Below, in pieces: positions 1 through 9,501 of a stretch of 64,000 nucleotides of DNA. Numbering within the stretch: the first letter of the stretch is position 1; each line of letters starts with the position of its first letter. The notes beneath the pieces are model-generated. The model did no database searches and was not told the origin of the DNA. It saw only the letters and a program-made list of their open reading frames with translations. The stretch comes from an uncultured Methylibium sp. (GTDB lineage: Bacteria; Pseudomonadota; Gammaproteobacteria; Burkholderiales; Burkholderiaceae_C): positions 1 to 64,000 of the forward strand of contig NZ_CADEFR010000013.1 of NCBI RefSeq assembly GCF_902826655.1, read 5' to 3'. The position numbers and the translations under genes were made by a program.

Positions 1-55
1 GAGCGGCGCCCTTACAAGGCGTAGGTCGGGGGTTCGAACCCCTCAGCACCCACCA
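1..55 (+). tRNA. tRNA-Val (anticodon TAC), 3' part
   Basis: The 3' portion of a tRNA; the 5' end lies before the window. The anticodon stem pairs 6-10 with 18-22 around the loop CTTACAA, giving anticodon TAC at 13-15, which reads valine codons. The T arm (GGTTCGAACC core) and the acceptor 3' strand follow, and CCA is encoded at 53-55. A tRNA-Val immediately before ppiD is an arrangement I associate with Burkholderiales. Confidence 0.93.
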
Positions 56-98
56 AGCAAGCGCGCGCCGGCCCGATCGGGCAGCCCGGCCGCTTCGC

Positions 99-104
99 TA
101 GAAT
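99..104 (+). promoter_or_regulatory. possible -10 element upstream of ppiD
   Basis: TAGAAT lies about 120 bases before the ppiD start, in the only non-coding stretch between tRNA-Val and ppiD. It matches the -10 consensus at five of six positions, but no convincing -35 box sits 16-18 bases upstream, so this is a tentative call. Confidence 0.3.
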
Positions 105-222
105 CCAGCCGTGCCGTTCCATGCAGAGGGCTGCATGACGGGCGCCGGCTCCGCGCAAGAAGGCGAACCTCGGTTCGCCTTCGTCGCATCTGGCCGGTGC
201 ATTCCGCCACCGAGGTCTCCCG

Positions 223-2157
223 ATGTTCGAGTTCGTCCGTTCCCACACCCGGCTCTTCCAGTTCATCCTGGTGCTGCTGATCTTCCCGGCCTTCGTGTTC
301 TTCGGCATCGAGGGCTACAGCACGTTCAACGCCGCCAACGTGTCGGTGGCCAAGGTTGCCGGCCGCTCGATCACGCAGGCCGAGTGGGATGCCGCCCACC
401 GCAAGCAGGTCGAGCAGTTGCGCGCGCAGTCGCCCAACCTCGATCTCAAGCTGGTCGACACCCCGGCGATGAAGCAGCAGACGCTGGAGAGCCTGGTCCG
501 GGAGCGCGTGATGCTGGTCGCGGCCGACAAGCTGCACCTCACGGCGAGCGACGAACGCGCTGCGCGCTGGCTGCTCGACGCACCGCAGTTCGAGTCGCTG
601 CGCAATCCGGACGGCAGCCTCAATCGGGCCCTGATCGACCAGCGCCTCGCGGCGCTCGGCATGAGCGGCGCGCAGTTCGACCAGGACCTGCGCCTGGAGC
701 TGGCGCGGCGGCAGGTCGAGACCGGCATCGGTGGCAGCGCGGTGGCGCCGGTGGGGGTGACGGAAGCGGCGCTCGACGCGCTGCTGCAGCGGCGCGAGGT
801 GCGAGTGGCACGCTTCGAGACGAAGAACTTCGTCGACAAGGTCAAGCCGACCGACGCCGACGTCGAGGCCTACTACAACGCCCCCAAGCGCGCCGGCGAG
901 TTCGACACGCCGGAGCGTGCGTCGATCGAGTACCTCGTGCTCGACATGGAAGCGATCAAGGCCGGCATCAGCGTCAGCGACGAGGATCTGCGCAAGTACT
1001 ACGCCGAGAACGCCAGCCGCTACACCACGCCGGAAGAGCGGCGCGCCAGTCACATCGTCGTGAAGCTGGCGCCGGGTGCGCCGGCGGCCGAGCGCGAGAA
1101 GGCGAAGGCCAAGGCCGAAGGCCTGCTGGCCGAGGCCCGGAAGGACCCGAGCCGCTTCGCCGATCTGGCGAAGAAGAACTCGGACGATCCGAGTGCCGCT
1201 CAGGGCGGCGACATCGGCGTGTTCTTCGCCCGTGGCGCCATCGACAAGGCGGTCGAGGACGTGGCCTTCTCGCTGAAGGTCGGCGAGGTCGGCGGTGTCG
1301 CGCAGAGCGAGTCGGGCTTCCACGTGATCCAGCTGACGGCGGTGCGAGGCGGCGAGAAGAAGCCCTTCGAGGCCGCCAAGGATGAGATCGCCAACGAGAT
1401 CAAGCAGCAACTCGCGCAGCGCCAGTTCGCCGAGGCGGCCGAAAGCTTCAGCAACCTCGTCTACGAACAGTCCGACAGCCTGAAGCCCGCAGCGGACAAG
1501 CTGAAGCTGAGCATCCGCAGCGCGAAGGCCGTCACGCGCACGCCGGCCCAGGATGCCGCCGGCCCGCTGGCCAACGTCAAGTTCCTGAGTGCGCTGTTCG
1601 CGGCCGAAGTGCTGCGCGACAAGCGCAACACCGAGACGGTGGATCTCGGCGGCAACCAGCTGGCGGCCGGCCGCATCGTCGAGTACGCCCCGGCACGCAA
1701 GCTGCCGCTGGCCGAGGTGAAGGATCTGGTGCGCCAACGCGTCATCGCCGACCAGGCCGCGGCGCTCGCGCGCAAGGAAGGCGAAGCCAGGCTCGCTGCC
1801 TGGCGCGGCGGCGCCGCGCCCGAGGGCCTCGAGCCTGCCATGCCGGTGTCGCGCGGGCTGACGCAGACGCTCCCACCGGAGTTGATCGACGCGGTGATGA
1901 AGGCGCCGGCGTCGCCGCTGCCGGGCTGGACCGGCGTGGACTTCGGCGTGCAGGGCTTTGCGGTGGTGCGGATCGACAAGCTGCTGCCGCGCGACCCGGC
2001 CCTCGGTGACCTGCCGCGCCTTCAATCCCAGTACGCGCAGGTCTGGGGCGCCGCCGAGGCCGAGGCCTACTACGCCGCACTGAAGGAGCGCTACAAGGTC
2101 CAGATCACCGGTGTCGCGAAGGAGTCCGACACGTCCGGTGGCGGCACGTCGCGCTGA
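223..2157 (+). CDS. ppiD: PpiD-like periplasmic peptidyl-prolyl isomerase/foldase (SurA N-terminal and parvulin domains)
   Basis: A 644-residue inner-membrane-anchored chaperone for newly exported proteins. A short cytoplasmic N-terminus is followed by one hydrophobic segment at about residues 12-30, which anchors the rest in the periplasm. A SurA_N-like chaperone region follows, then a parvulin-type domain at about residues 267-377 containing the typical ASHIVVK, GGDIGVF and GFHVIQ blocks. The C-terminal part is a second chaperone-like region. Length and layout match PpiD, which is about 620-650 residues. The ATG at 223 is chosen because the membrane anchor begins within 12 residues. Parvulin domains of PpiD are often catalytically weak, so chaperone activity is the safer inference. 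Confidence 0.93.
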   Translation: MFEFVRSHTRLFQFILVLLIFPAFVFFGIEGYSTFNAANVSVAKVAGRSITQAEWDAAHRKQVEQLRAQSPNLDLKLVDTPAMKQQTLESLVRERVMLVAADKLHLTASDERAARWLLDAPQFESLRNPDGSLNRALIDQRLAALGMSGAQFDQDLRLELARRQVETGIGGSAVAPVGVTEAALDALLQRREVRVARFETKNFVDKVKPTDADVEAYYNAPKRAGEFDTPERASIEYLVLDMEAIKAGISVSDEDLRKYYAENASRYTTPEERRASHIVVKLAPGAPAAEREKAKAKAEGLLAEARKDPSRFADLAKKNSDDPSAAQGGDIGVFFARGAIDKAVEDVAFSLKVGEVGGVAQSESGFHVIQLTAVRGGEKKPFEAAKDEIANEIKQQLAQRQFAEAAESFSNLVYEQSDSLKPAADKLKLSIRSAKAVTRTPAQDAAGPLANVKFLSALFAAEVLRDKRNTETVDLGGNQLAAGRIVEYAPARKLPLAEVKDLVRQRVIADQAAALARKEGEARLAAWRGGAAPEGLEPAMPVSRGLTQTLPPELIDAVMKAPASPLPGWTGVDFGVQGFAVVRIDKLLPRDPALGDLPRLQSQYAQVWGAAEAEAYYAALKERYKVQITGVAKESDTSGGGTSR

Positions 2158-2167
2158 GTCGGTCCGC

Positions 2168-2173
2168 TATACT
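2168..2173 (+). promoter_or_regulatory. -10 element of the tRNA-His promoter
   Basis: TATACT sits 14 bases before the tRNA-His 5' end and just after the ppiD stop codon. The expected -35 position falls inside the last codons of ppiD and has no clear TTGACA match. Position and sequence make this the likely promoter of the tRNA gene. Confidence 0.55.
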
Positions 2174-2186
2174 TGCCGCCTTCGGT

Positions 2187-2263
2187 GGTGGCTGTAGCTC
2201 AGTTGGTAGAGTCCAGGATTGTGATTCCTGTTGTCGTGGGTTCGAGTCCCATCAGCCACCCCA
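2187..2263 (+). tRNA. tRNA-His (anticodon GTG)
   Basis: A complete cloverleaf. The acceptor strand GTGGCTG (2188-2194) pairs with 2253-2259, the anticodon is GTG, the T arm is regular and CCA is encoded at 2261-2263. The extra G at 2187 faces the discriminator C at 2260, the G-1:C73 pair that is the identity mark of bacterial tRNA-His. A terminator follows within 15 bases, so this is probably a single-gene transcript. Confidence 0.97.
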
Positions 2264-2276
2264 AAACGATGATGCG

Positions 2277-2304
2277 AAGGGCCCCGTTCGGGGCCCTTTT
2301 TCTT
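2277..2304 (+). terminator. rho-independent terminator after tRNA-His
   Basis: GGGCCCC (2279-2285) pairs with GGGGCCC (2290-2296) around the loop GTTC and is followed by a T-rich run. On the minus strand no T run follows the stem, so it mainly serves the plus strand. Confidence 0.9.
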
Positions 2305-2324
2305 TGCCGGTGCGACAGCGAAAG

Positions 2325-3017
2325 TCAGCGCTGCTTGTACTGCTCGCTGCCGAAGAGCATCTTGCGCGCCTGCTCGTCGACCAGCGGCTTGCGGCGATTG
2401 GCCAGCACCTCGACGCCGCGCTGCACGGCCGGACGGCCGCCGATCTCGTCGAACCAGCCCTTGAGGTGAGGGTAGTCGTTCCAGTCGATGCCCTGGTTCT
2501 TCCAGGAGCGCAACCACGGAAAGATCGCGATGTCCGCGATGCCGTACTCGTCGCCGGCGATGTACTTGTGGCGGGCGAGCTGCTTGTTCATCACGCCGTA
2601 CAGGCGCTTCGCCTCGTTGGTGTAGCGGTCGATCGCGTAGCCGATCTTCTCGGGCGCGTAGATGCGGAAGTGGTGCGTCTGCCCCAGCATCGGGCCGACG
2701 CCGCCCATCTGGAACATCAACCACTCGAGCACGCGATAGCGGTCGCGCAGCTCGGTGGGCAGGAAGCGTCCGGTCTTGGCGGCGAGGTACAGCAGGATCG
2801 CGCCCGACTCGAACATCGAGATCGGCTCGCCGTCCGGCCCGTCGGGGTCGACGATGGCGGGGATCTTGTTGTTGGGGCTGATTGCCAGGAACTCCGGCTT
2901 GAACTGGTCGCCGGCGCCGATGTCGACCGCGTGGACGCGGTAAGGCAGACCGCACTCTTCGAGCATGATGTGGACCTTGTGGCCGTTGGGCGTGGCCCAG
3001 GAATACACTTCGATCAT
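2325..3017 (-). CDS. yfcG: YfcG/YghU-type glutathione S-transferase (disulfide-bond oxidoreductase)
   Basis: A 230-residue cytosolic protein with an N-terminal thioredoxin-like domain and a C-terminal helical domain. The block TPNGHKVHIMLEE near residue 10 and the blocks SPNNKIPAIVD, FESGAILLYLA and GGVGPMLGQ are hallmarks of the nu-class GSTs YfcG and YghU of Escherichia coli. Those enzymes lack a catalytic cysteine or tyrosine at the usual place, bind two glutathione molecules and reduce disulfides. The frame is open further upstream, but homology begins at the ATG at 3017, so that start is chosen. It is transcribed towards the tRNA-His terminator and is apparently a single gene. Confidence 0.9.
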   Translation of the reverse strand: MIEVYSWATPNGHKVHIMLEECGLPYRVHAVDIGAGDQFKPEFLAISPNNKIPAIVDPDGPDGEPISMFESGAILLYLAAKTGRFLPTELRDRYRVLEWLMFQMGGVGPMLGQTHHFRIYAPEKIGYAIDRYTNEAKRLYGVMNKQLARHKYIAGDEYGIADIAIFPWLRSWKNQGIDWNDYPHLKGWFDEIGGRPAVQRGVEVLANRRKPLVDEQARKMLFGSEQYKQR

Positions 3018-3102
3018 CGTCGGAGCCTCGGTGGATGGGTCGGTCGTCGAGCGGCCGAGCGGCCGAGCGGCCTGCAGCCACTCTATTCCATCGCACAGAC
3101 CC

Positions 3103-3858
3103 ATGCTCGAGTCATTCAAACGCTGGATCGGTGGCAAGCGGGGCGGGCCCGACGGCCGTGCCCTGCACGCCTGGGCCCGGCAGCGCGGCTGGATGGCCAA
3201 GCGCGTGCGTGACGACGAAGGGGTCGTGATCGAAGGCACCATGCACGGCACGGCGTGGCGCATGGAGTGGGGCACGCCGCAGCGCGCCTACCTGCTCGAC
3301 CGCGAGTTGCGCCTGCGCATGGACCTGGGACTGCCCCAGAGCCTGCAGATGCTGATCACCTCTCGCGGGCTGGCCGAAGAGCTCGAGCAGGCTGCCTACG
3401 CGCTGTTCACGCAGGACATGCAGACGCAGATCGACTCCGGCATGCCCGAAGAGATGCGCTGGCTCGCGATGTTCCCGAAGACGCAGCTGTCGGCGCTCAA
3501 GCCGCTGCGCTCGCGCTTCTCGGCGACGGCCAGCTCGGCCGAGAACCTGTCCAACTGGCTCGGCGCCGAACTGATCGCCCAGCTCGATGCAGCCACCCGC
3601 AGCTGGCTGGCCCAGGACGAGCCGATGGTGCTGATGACCCTGCGCGGCCGCATCTACCTGCGGCTCGAGGCGCTGTCCCCCGATTCGGCCATGCTCGACG
3701 GCGTGCTGGCCTTGTTCGAGGCCGCTGCGCGCAGCGCACTCGCGTCGGCCGACGGCGCCTCGGGCCAGCAGCACTGGCCGACGACCGGCTCGACAGCCTG
3801 GCAAAGCCACCTGCCGTCGAGCTACCCCGACGACAGCGTCCGCGGCGACGAGCGCTGA
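3103..3858 (+). CDS. conserved hypothetical protein
   Basis: A 251-residue protein I do not recognise. It has no signal peptide, membrane segment or known catalytic motif. The N-terminus is basic (FKRWIGGKR) and the middle and C-terminal parts are helix-rich with a mixed charged composition. Codon use shows the strong G/C third-position bias of real genes here, whereas the opposite-strand reading does not give a plausible protein. The ATG at 3103 gives the natural N-terminus. It starts 85 bases from the divergent yfcG gene and converges on the acyl-CoA dehydrogenase gene. Confidence 0.7.
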   Translation: MLESFKRWIGGKRGGPDGRALHAWARQRGWMAKRVRDDEGVVIEGTMHGTAWRMEWGTPQRAYLLDRELRLRMDLGLPQSLQMLITSRGLAEELEQAAYALFTQDMQTQIDSGMPEEMRWLAMFPKTQLSALKPLRSRFSATASSAENLSNWLGAELIAQLDAATRSWLAQDEPMVLMTLRGRIYLRLEALSPDSAMLDGVLALFEAAARSALASADGASGQQHWPTTGSTAWQSHLPSSYPDDSVRGDER

Positions 3859-3874
3859 GCCCGCGCTCGTCGCG

Positions 3875-5122
<1,248 letters not shown>

Positions 5123-5152
5123 GCCGTCTCTCCTGTGTGTGTCGGCGATCGC

Positions 5153-6244
5153 TCAGCGCATCTTCTGCGCGATCGCCCAGCCCATCTCCGCCAGTGGCCT
5201 GGCGCCCGCGCCGGCCTGTCGCGCCTGCTCGCTCGCGGCGGTGCCGTCGACGACCCGCTTCGCGATGCCCTGCAGGATGCCGGCCATGCGGAACAGGTTG
5301 TAGGCGAGGTAGAAGTTCCAGTCAGTCACCAGCGCGTCAGCGCCTCCTCGTGAGCCCGCACGGCCGGTCCGGTCGCAATAGCGCTGGATGTAGTCGGCCT
5401 CGCTCGGGATGCCCAGCGCGGCGAGATCCAGGCCGCCGATCCCGCGGAAGGCGCCAGGCTGGATGTGCCAGCTCATGCAGTGGTAGCTGAAGTCGGCCAG
5501 CGGATGCCCCAGCGTCGACAGCTCCCAGTCCAGCACGGCGAGGATGCGCGGCTCGCTCGGGTGGAAGATGAGGTTGTCGAGGCGGTAGTCGCCATGCACG
5601 ATGCCGACCTGCGACGCGTCCAGCGCGCTGGCCGGGATGTGCGCCGGCAGCCACTCGATCAGCCGGTCCATGGCGGGGATCGGATCGGTGATCGAGGCCT
5701 GGTACTGCCGGGTCCAGCGGCCGATCTGACGCTCGAAGTAGTTGCCCGGCTTGCCATAGGCCTCGAGGCCGCACGCCTTGAAGTCGACCTGGTGCAGGGC
5801 GGCGATCACGCGGTTCATCTCGTCGTAGATCGCGCCGCGTTCGGGCGGGGTGAGGTCGGGCAGGGCCTGGCTCCACAGCACGCGGCCCTGGACGAACTCC
5901 ATCACGTAGAAGGCGCGGCCGATGATGGCCTCGTCCTCGCACAGCACGTGCATCTGCGCCACCGGCACCTCGCTGCCGGCCAGCGCGCGCATCACGGCGA
6001 ACTCGCGCTCGATCGCATGGGCCGACGGCAGCAGCCTGGCGACCGGGCCGGGCTTGGTCCGCATCACGTAGCTGCGGCCGGGGGTCACGAGCTTGAAGGT
6101 CGGATTGGACTGGCCGCCCTTGAACTGTTCGACTTCCAGCGGGCCGGCGAAGCCGTCGAGATGGCGTCCCAGGTAGTCCTGGAGGGCGCCCTTGTCGAAG
6201 GCATGCTGGGCGGCGACGGGCTTGGTTCCGGTGTAGGCGTCCAT
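5153..6244 (-). CDS. phosphotransferase family protein resembling the ACAD10/11 kinase domain (LvaA-like)
   Basis: A 363-residue aminoglycoside-phosphotransferase-fold kinase. It carries a glycine-rich region (FKGGQSNPTFKL), the catalytic loop HGDYRLDN at residues 217-224 with Asp219 as presumed base, and a metal-binding LDWELSTLGHPLAD block about 20 residues on. These blocks match the N-terminal kinase part of ACAD11 and LvaA, which phosphorylate 4-hydroxyacyl-CoAs, rather than antibiotic kinases. It precedes the dehydrogenase gene and is probably co-transcribed with it. No small LvaB-like subunit is visible. Antibiotic resistance is not implied. Confidence 0.87.
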   Translation of the reverse strand: MDAYTGTKPVAAQHAFDKGALQDYLGRHLDGFAGPLEVEQFKGGQSNPTFKLVTPGRSYVMRTKPGPVARLLPSAHAIEREFAVMRALAGSEVPVAQMHVLCEDEAIIGRAFYVMEFVQGRVLWSQALPDLTPPERGAIYDEMNRVIAALHQVDFKACGLEAYGKPGNYFERQIGRWTRQYQASITDPIPAMDRLIEWLPAHIPASALDASQVGIVHGDYRLDNLIFHPSEPRILAVLDWELSTLGHPLADFSYHCMSWHIQPGAFRGIGGLDLAALGIPSEADYIQRYCDRTGRAGSRGGADALVTDWNFYLAYNLFRMAGILQGIAKRVVDGTAASEQARQAGAGARPLAEMGWAIAQKMR

Positions 6245-6271
6245 CGGGGGCGGGTCTCTCGTCCTATCGTT

Positions 6272-6976
6272 CTATCGTTCCGCGATCGCGAGCAGCTTCT
6301 GGCGCGACAGCACCACCAGCCGCGTCGGCTCGACCCGCACCGCGCCGTCGCGCTCGAAGCCCTTGAGCTCCTGGTTGACCCGCTGGCGCGACGCGCCGAG
6401 CAGTTGCGCCAGATCCTCCTGCGCGAGCTGCAGGCCGATGCGGATCTCCTCGCCCTGCGCGATGCCGTAGCTGCGGGCCAGCAGCAGCAACTGCTTGGCG
6501 AGCCGGGCCGCGAGCGGGCGGGTGTTGAGGTCCTCGAACACGTCGAACATCAGGCGCAGCCGCCGGCATTGCAGGCGAAGCAGGGCGTCGTACAGCTCGA
6601 CGTACTGCGCCAGCAGGTCGCGGAAGTCGCCCTTGCGCACCGCCAGCAGCGTGGTCTCGCCGTGGGCGTTGGCGTCGTGTGTGCGCGGCAGGCCGTCGAA
6701 CAGCGCGATGTCGCCGAACCAGGTGCCGGGTTCGACATAGGTCAGCGTGATCTGCTTGCCCGACAGCGACACCGAGCTCACGCGCACCGCACCCTTGGCG
6801 ACGCCGACCCATTCGTCGGCAGGGGCGCCCCGCGAACTCAACAGCGCCCCGTCGGGCAGCCGCCGGATCTGCGAGCGCTCGAGGATCGCTGCCCTCAGGG
6901 TCGGCGAGAGTTTGCTGAACCAAGGGCCCGAGTCGATGTTCTTCTGTTCGGCGATGGTAAGAGCGGGGGTATTCAT
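6272..6976 (-). CDS. Crp/Fnr-family transcriptional regulator
   Basis: A 234-residue regulator. It has an N-terminal cyclic-nucleotide-type beta-barrel (about residues 20-135, with the GTWFGDIALFDGLPR block), a dimerisation helix, and a C-terminal winged helix whose recognition region is LAQLLGASRQRVNQEL. It contains a single cysteine, so it is not an Fnr-type Fe-S sensor. The barrel lacks the full set of residues typical of high-affinity cAMP binding, so its signal is unknown. The start at 6976 is preferred over the longer open frame because the Crp fold begins soon after it. It lies 27 bases before the kinase gene on the same strand and may control the ACAD11-like pair. Confidence 0.87.
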   Translation of the reverse strand: MNTPALTIAEQKNIDSGPWFSKLSPTLRAAILERSQIRRLPDGALLSSRGAPADEWVGVAKGAVRVSSVSLSGKQITLTYVEPGTWFGDIALFDGLPRTHDANAHGETTLLAVRKGDFRDLLAQYVELYDALLRLQCRRLRLMFDVFEDLNTRPLAARLAKQLLLLARSYGIAQGEEIRIGLQLAQEDLAQLLGASRQRVNQELKGFERDGAVRVEPTRLVVLSRQKLLAIAER

Positions 6977-7047
6977 CGTTTGTCCCTGACGTGACAGCAT
7001 GGCGTCCGTCCAGGCGCCTATTGTTGTCCACGCCAAGGAGACCGCCG

Positions 7048-7824
7048 ATGAACGCCCCCGAACCGAAGATTCCGAGCCGCCAGCACGACGTGACGCCCGC
7101 CGAATGGCAGGCGCGTGTCGACCTCGCGGCGGCCTACCGGCTGGTCGCGCACTTCCGCTGGGACGACCTGGTCTTCACCCACGTCACGGTGCGCGTGCCG
7201 GGGACCGAGGACCAGTTCCTGATCAACCCCTACGGCTTCATGTTCGACGAGATCACGGCGTCCAGCCTGGTCAAGATCGACCTGGCCGGCAACAAGCTGG
7301 ACGACTCGCCCTACCCGGTCAACCCGGCCGGGTTCACGATCCACAGCGCGATCCATGCGGCCCGCCACGACGCCGCCTGCGTGCTGCACACGCACACGCT
7401 CAACGGTGTCGCGGTGTCGGCGCAGAAGGACGGCGTGCTGCCGATCTCGCAGCAGTCGATCTTCGTGCTGGGAAGCCTGGCCTATCACGACTACGAAGGC
7501 GTGGCCCTGCGCGACGACGAGAAGCCGCGCCTGGTGGCCGACCTCGGCGACAGGAACTACCTGATGCTGCGCAACCACGGCCTGCTGACCCTGGGCGCGA
7601 CGGTCGCCGACGCGGTGGTGGCGATGTACCTCTTCGAGGCGGTCTGCACGATCCAGGTCCGGGCCCAGTCCGGTGGCGGACCGCTGACGACGATCGCCCC
7701 GGAGATCGTCTCGACCTCGGCGCGCCAGGCGATGCAGGTGACGCGCGGGCAGGGGGCCGGGGCGCTGGCCTGGCCCGGCCTGCTGCGGCGCCTGGACCGG
7801 ATCGACCCGAGCTACCGCAGCTGA
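7048..7824 (+). CDS. class II aldolase/adducin family protein
   Basis: A 258-residue zinc-dependent aldolase-fold protein. The metal ligands are visible as His114 and His116 in LHTHTLNG and His177 in RNHGLLTLG. The family includes fuculose-phosphate aldolase, ribulose-phosphate 4-epimerase and decarboxylases, and also many members of unknown substrate in proteobacteria, the group this resembles. A strong ribosome binding site AAGGAG (7035-7040) sits 7 bases before the ATG at 7048, which settles the start. It is divergent from the Crp-like regulator (71 bases apart), so the two promoters share that space. Confidence 0.87.
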   Translation: MNAPEPKIPSRQHDVTPAEWQARVDLAAAYRLVAHFRWDDLVFTHVTVRVPGTEDQFLINPYGFMFDEITASSLVKIDLAGNKLDDSPYPVNPAGFTIHSAIHAARHDAACVLHTHTLNGVAVSAQKDGVLPISQQSIFVLGSLAYHDYEGVALRDDEKPRLVADLGDRNYLMLRNHGLLTLGATVADAVVAMYLFEAVCTIQVRAQSGGGPLTTIAPEIVSTSARQAMQVTRGQGAGALAWPGLLRRLDRIDPSYRS

Positions 7825-7834
7825 AGCGGCCCGC

Positions 7835-8542
7835 TCAGGCCGGCTGGCGCAGGTACTGCGCCAGCAGCTTCTCCATCGTCGTGTAGCGCTCGCGCTCGTG
7901 CAGCCACTGCGTGGGCGCGAGATTGACGGCGCGCACCACGGCCTCGTCGCCGGCGCCGACGTCGAGCACGTTGATGCAGGCCGGCTGCTGCTCGAGCCGA
8001 CCGAAGAAGGCGCGCTCGCCGGTCAGTGCGGTGGACAGCAGCGCGCGGTTCACGCCGCCGTGCAGCACCATCAGCAGGCACTGCCAGTCGTCGCGCGCGC
8101 GCCAGGCGGCGAAGGCCGGCAGGGCGCGGTCGAGCAGCTCGCCGATCGACTCGCCGCCGAGAAAGCGCTGGGCCTCGATGCCGGAGCCGCCGCGGAAGGC
8201 GCCCAGGAAGGCCTGTTCGATCTCGTCGGGCGGGATGTCGGCGAGCCGGCCGCCACGGATCTCCTGCAGCGCCGGCTCGACCAGCGGTTCGAGGGCCTGT
8301 TCGGCCGCTGCCAGCACGCGCTGGGCGGTCTGCACGGTGCGCGGCAGGCCGCTGACCACGACACGATCGAAGCGCACGCCGCACTGCGCGAACAGCCGGC
8401 CGGCCGCATCGGCCTGGCGCTCGCCTTCGGCGTTGAGCGGCACGCGCTCGGGATGTACCGGGCTGCCGTCCGGCAGGAAGTAGTCGACCGAGCCGTGGCG
8501 CATCAGGTAGATGCGCCGGCGCGCTGCCGGCTTCATCGGCAC
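7835..8542 (-). CDS. histidine phosphatase family protein
   Basis: A 235-residue phosphoglycerate-mutase-like protein. The catalytic RHG triad is at residues 15-17 (LMRHGSVDYF), followed by a SGLPRTVQTA block and a second histidine in LMVLHGGVNRALL. Such enzymes form a phosphohistidine and hydrolyse small phosphate esters; the substrate cannot be assigned here. It lies 6 bases after the enoyl-CoA hydratase stop on the same strand, so the two are probably translated from one transcript. The start could be the ATG at 8542 or the next one two codons on. Confidence 0.85.
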   Translation of the reverse strand: MPMKPAARRRIYLMRHGSVDYFLPDGSPVHPERVPLNAEGERQADAAGRLFAQCGVRFDRVVVSGLPRTVQTAQRVLAAAEQALEPLVEPALQEIRGGRLADIPPDEIEQAFLGAFRGGSGIEAQRFLGGESIGELLDRALPAFAAWRARDDWQCLLMVLHGGVNRALLSTALTGERAFFGRLEQQPACINVLDVGAGDEAVVRAVNLAPTQWLHERERYTTMEKLLAQYLRQPA

Positions 8543-8548
8543 GCCCCG

Positions 8549-9328
8549 CTACCGGAAGCGCGGCGAGCGCTTGTCGAAGAAGGCCTGCAGGCCTTCGGCA
8601 CCGTTGTCATGGAAGAGGTTGTCCAGAAAGTGATCGCGTTCGGCATCCAGCTGCTGATCCAGCGAGTTCGAGCCGGCCTCGTTCAGCAGCTCCTTCGCGC
8701 TGGCCACCGCATTGGGCGCGCACGCGCCGAGCTGTTGCGCGACGCGCAGAGCTTCGGTCAGCGCCTGGCCGCTGTCTGTCACGCGATTGACAAGGCCACG
8801 CGACTGCAGCTCGCGCGCCGTCAGCGCTTCGCCGAGCCACAGCAACTCGAGGGCAAGCGCCCGCGGCAGTGCGCGCGCCAGGTGCCAGCTGCCGCCGCCA
8901 TCGGGCGACAGGCCGACGCGTCCGTAGGCGAGCGAGAAGCGGGCGTCCTCGGCCGCCACGATCAGGTCGCAGGCCAGGGCCAGTGAAAAGCCGCCGCCGG
9001 CGGCTGCTCCTTCGACCGCGGCGATGACCGGCTTCGGGAAGCTGCGCAGCGCGCCGATGAACTGGTGGAACATCCCGATCGCGCGCTGCTGGGCCTCGCG
9101 ACCTTGCTGCCGGTTGGCGGACAGGCGGCCGAGGTGTCCGCCGGCGCAGAAGTGGGCGCCGTCGCCGCGCAGCACTACCGCGCGAACCGCCGCATCGGCT
9201 TCGGCGACGTTGAGCGCTTCGACGCCGGCGGCATAGACCTGCGGCGACAGCGCATTGCGCGCGGAAGGATCGCTGATGGTCAGCAGCAGCGTGGCGTCGC
9301 GTCGCTCGGTGCGCAGTTCGGCGGTCAT
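8549..9328 (-). CDS. enoyl-CoA hydratase/isomerase family protein
   Basis: A 259-residue crotonase-fold enzyme acting on acyl-CoAs. The oxyanion-hole blocks HFCAGGHL and EGAAAGGGFSLALACD are clear. In the second active-site segment it reads GRVGLSPDGGGSWHL, with Asp where classical hydratases carry Glu; this variant is common in isomerase-type members such as PaaG. The exact reaction is uncertain and could be hydration or double-bond shift. The upstream phospho-dehydrogenase block makes a role in the same acid-degradation pathway plausible, but this is inference. Confidence 0.87.
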   Translation of the reverse strand: MTAELRTERRDATLLLTISDPSARNALSPQVYAAGVEALNVAEADAAVRAVVLRGDGAHFCAGGHLGRLSANRQQGREAQQRAIGMFHQFIGALRSFPKPVIAAVEGAAAGGGFSLALACDLIVAAEDARFSLAYGRVGLSPDGGGSWHLARALPRALALELLWLGEALTARELQSRGLVNRVTDSGQALTEALRVAQQLGACAPNAVASAKELLNEAGSNSLDQQLDAERDHFLDNLFHDNGAEGLQAFFDKRSPRFR

Positions 9329-9501
9329 CGTCGGCGGCAGGCCCGGATTCGTCGAGGCGAGAATTGTGTCACGCAGGTTCGCGCCGGGCGTCGCGCGAGC
9401 GCCGCATGCCTCCCGCGATCGAGGGCCCGCGAGGCCCGGTGGGAGGCCGGTCGCCGCATGGCAGCATGCTAGAGTCAGTCGCGACAGTCACAACAAGAGA
9501 C

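Noticed and set aside
43-2025. Long open frame antisense to ppiD
   Set aside because: High G/C third positions remove stop codons on the opposite strand. The translation is Arg/Leu-rich low-complexity and ppiD explains the region.
5153-6244. Aminoglycoside resistance gene
   Set aside because: The APH fold is present, but the sequence follows ACAD11/LvaA kinases and sits beside an acyl-CoA dehydrogenase.
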